DNA from: CAYUNA01 sp047629355
GTDB lineage: Bacteria; Bacteroidota; Bacteroidia; Chitinophagales; Saprospiraceae
Assembly: GCA_047629355.1 (NCBI GenBank)
Contig: JBLHWU010000142.1
Span: 1-17,430, forward strand
DNA: 17,430 nt
Direction of reading: 5' to 3'
Positions within the stretch are counted from its first letter, which is position 1; each line of letters opens with the position of its first letter. Below are positions 16,568 to 17,430 of the stretch, one piece after another. The position numbers and the translations under genes are program-made. Under the pieces are notes generated by a model, which worked only from the letters and a program-made list of their open reading frames with translations, was not told the DNA's origin and did no database searches.

Positions 16568-16743
16568 AAAAGAGTGCCGACGAAAAAGCAGAGCTATTTA
16601 TCGCTGATAATGGCATTGGTATGACGAATACGAAAAGTGGAACGGCATTCGGAAATAAATTATTATATTTATTGACGGCTCAATTGAATGGTTCTATCAA
16701 GTCTGGGAGCGAGAATGGGTATTGGACGCGGTTTAGCATGTAA
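16519..16743 (+). pseudogene. Histidine kinase HATPase C-terminal fragment
   Basis: In the frame +1 to the end of the TPR part, the sequence reads KYAFPEGRSGEITIQMKK, then ELFIADNGIGM (G1 box, DxGIG), then GTAFGNKLLYLLTAQLNGSI and ENGYWTRFSM, with a stop at 16741-16743. KYAFPEGR is the end of the N box typical of HisKA_2-type kinases. The fragment directly follows the TPR sequence, so a deletion of the kinase middle joined them inside an A-rich stretch (16513-16521). It has no start of its own and is not functional. Confidence 0.85.
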
Positions 16744-16774
16744 AATAAAAGGGATTTTGAAGCGTAAAAAACAA

Positions 16775-17065
16775 CTATTTCAAATATTTTTCTAACAACT
16801 CCATCGCTTTTTTATTCCCAAGCATCGTAGCAATGCTCATGGCAGTCGTTGTCCCTCCATGTTCTTTGGCAGAAGCATCTGCACCGTTTTCTAATAAAAA
16901 CTCCGCAATATCTAAATGTTCGTAACGAATGCACTCCATCAACGGCGCAGTCATGTATTCTGGATGCTGATAACTTGGGTCAATACCCATTCTGATGTAA
17001 TACTTGACCAATTCAATATCATTTAATTGTATTGCTCGGAAAAATGCTTTCCAGTCGCCTCCCAT
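16775..17065 (-). CDS. Small ankyrin-repeat protein, 96 aa
   Basis: About three ankyrin repeats fill the protein. Residues 1-30 hold FFRAIQLNDIELVKYYIRMG. Residues 39-67 hold the best repeat (APLMECIRYEHLDIAEFLLE, then NGADASAKE). The last, partial repeat contains TTTAMSIATMLGNKKAMELL. There is no signal peptide, so it is probably a cytosolic protein-binding module. The stop is 31 bp downstream of the kinase fragment's stop on the opposite strand (convergent). No specific partner is suggested by context. Confidence 0.8.
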   Translation of the reverse strand: MGGDWKAFFRAIQLNDIELVKYYIRMGIDPSYQHPEYMTAPLMECIRYEHLDIAEFLLENGADASAKEHGGTTTAMSIATMLGNKKAMELLEKYLK

Positions 17066-17104
17066 AATTTTTCGATTTTGATTGTTTTTTTATAAATTCG
17101 TAGC

Positions 17105-17287
17105 TACTCCGGTAGCGGACACGTTGATTACTTTAGTACGATTAGATAAAGATCACCTCGAAAATTAACCAAGAGTCCTGTCTGCTACCTATTCCTCCTG
17201 TTAGGTAACAGACACGGTTCTTGGTTAATTTTGTGGGTATTTGAAAGATTCATTCGCTTGTAAACTAACGTGTCCGCTACCTGAGTA
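17105..17287. repeat. 183-bp nested palindrome
   Basis: Outer arms at 17105-17125 and 17267-17287 pair over 20 of 21 positions (core GGTAGCGGACACGTT). Middle arms at 17161-17174 and 17219-17232 pair perfectly (AAAATTAACCAAGA). Inner arms at 17179-17191 and 17202-17214 pair over 12 of 13 positions (TGTCTG-TACCTA) around a 10-nt loop. Unpaired stretches of about 35 nt separate outer and middle arms. The motif GGTAnCnGACACG occurs four times, twice in each orientation. Confidence 0.85.
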
Positions 17288-17390
17288 AGTACCTGGACAT
17301 AAAATCATGGTCGTGTAACAAATGTGCACCACCATTTATTGAAAAAGTGATTTATTACCGTGTAAACGAAGGTTCTTTTAAGTTTGAGCA

Positions 17391-17413
17391 GCGAGAAAAT
17401 CGTAAGATTTTCG
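17391..17413 (+). repeat. Short hairpin shared with MITE interior
   Basis: GCGAGAAAATC, a 4-nt loop (GTAA) and GATTTTC form a 7-bp stem. The same arm sequence builds the 12-bp hairpin at 14839-14866 inside the MITE, with a different loop. Confidence 0.6.
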
Positions 17414-17430
17414 AACTTCAAAAAACACAG

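Larger units (their letters stand above)
17066..17430. other. Repeat-rich right end, no gene seen
   Basis: It is occupied by the nested palindrome at 17105-17287 and by a hairpin at 17391-17413. The sequence between them (17288-17390) has no convincing coding frame. Confidence 0.5.

Overview
The window looks like chromosomal DNA of a Bacteroidota bacterium, most likely Saprospiria-like (inference). Reasons: AT-rich DNA with very AT-rich spacers, a type IX secretion (T9SS) sorting domain, a giant secreted HYR/P-domain adhesin, FG-GAP/ASPIC-UnbV lipoproteins, a HisKA_2-type kinase tail, and a promoter that fits the Bacteroidota TTG-N19/20-TAnnTTTG pattern. No rRNA, tRNA or CRISPR array was seen.

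Layout. 1-4381 (-): at least 1460 codons of a secreted, cysteine-rich, multi-domain surface protein whose C-terminus lies beyond position 1. 4450-4890 (-): a small secreted protein just upstream of it, in the same direction. 4891-6071: about 1.2 kb of AT-rich non-coding DNA with a terminator-like hairpin, two adjacent foldback (MITE-like) elements and a perfect 13-bp inverted repeat in front of the next gene. 6072-9446 (+): an intact 1124-aa FG-GAP/ASPIC-UnbV lipoprotein. It converges, across a bidirectional terminator, on 9517-11769 (-), a related CRTAC1-like lipoprotein gene broken by three frameshifts. 12128-13366 (-): a compact methionine sulfoxide repair operon (DUF2007, msrA, msrB) with a REP-like hairpin between msrA and msrB. 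13830-14267 (+): a secreted TonB C-terminal-domain protein with a good promoter.

14268-16743 is a graveyard of broken genes. A GxxExxY (PD-(D/E)XK-like) gene is flanked on its 3' side by interleaved inverted repeats. It carries two in-frame stops and is split by a 267-bp hairpin-rich element with 20-bp perfect terminal inverted repeats and a 7-bp target duplication. Beyond it, a T9SS sorting-domain remnant (-) and an N-terminally truncated TPR histidine kinase (+) abut head to head, and the kinase also has an internal deletion. 16775-17065 (-) is a small ankyrin protein. The right end holds a large nested palindrome built from four copies of one motif.

The most notable unnamed elements are the 267-bp MITE at 14707-14973, the foldback pair at 5570-5865 and the nested palindrome at 17105-17287. 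The first two share a GC-rich core, and the MITE shares a hairpin with the right end of the window, which suggests a family of related non-autonomous repeats. I found no intact new multi-gene system.
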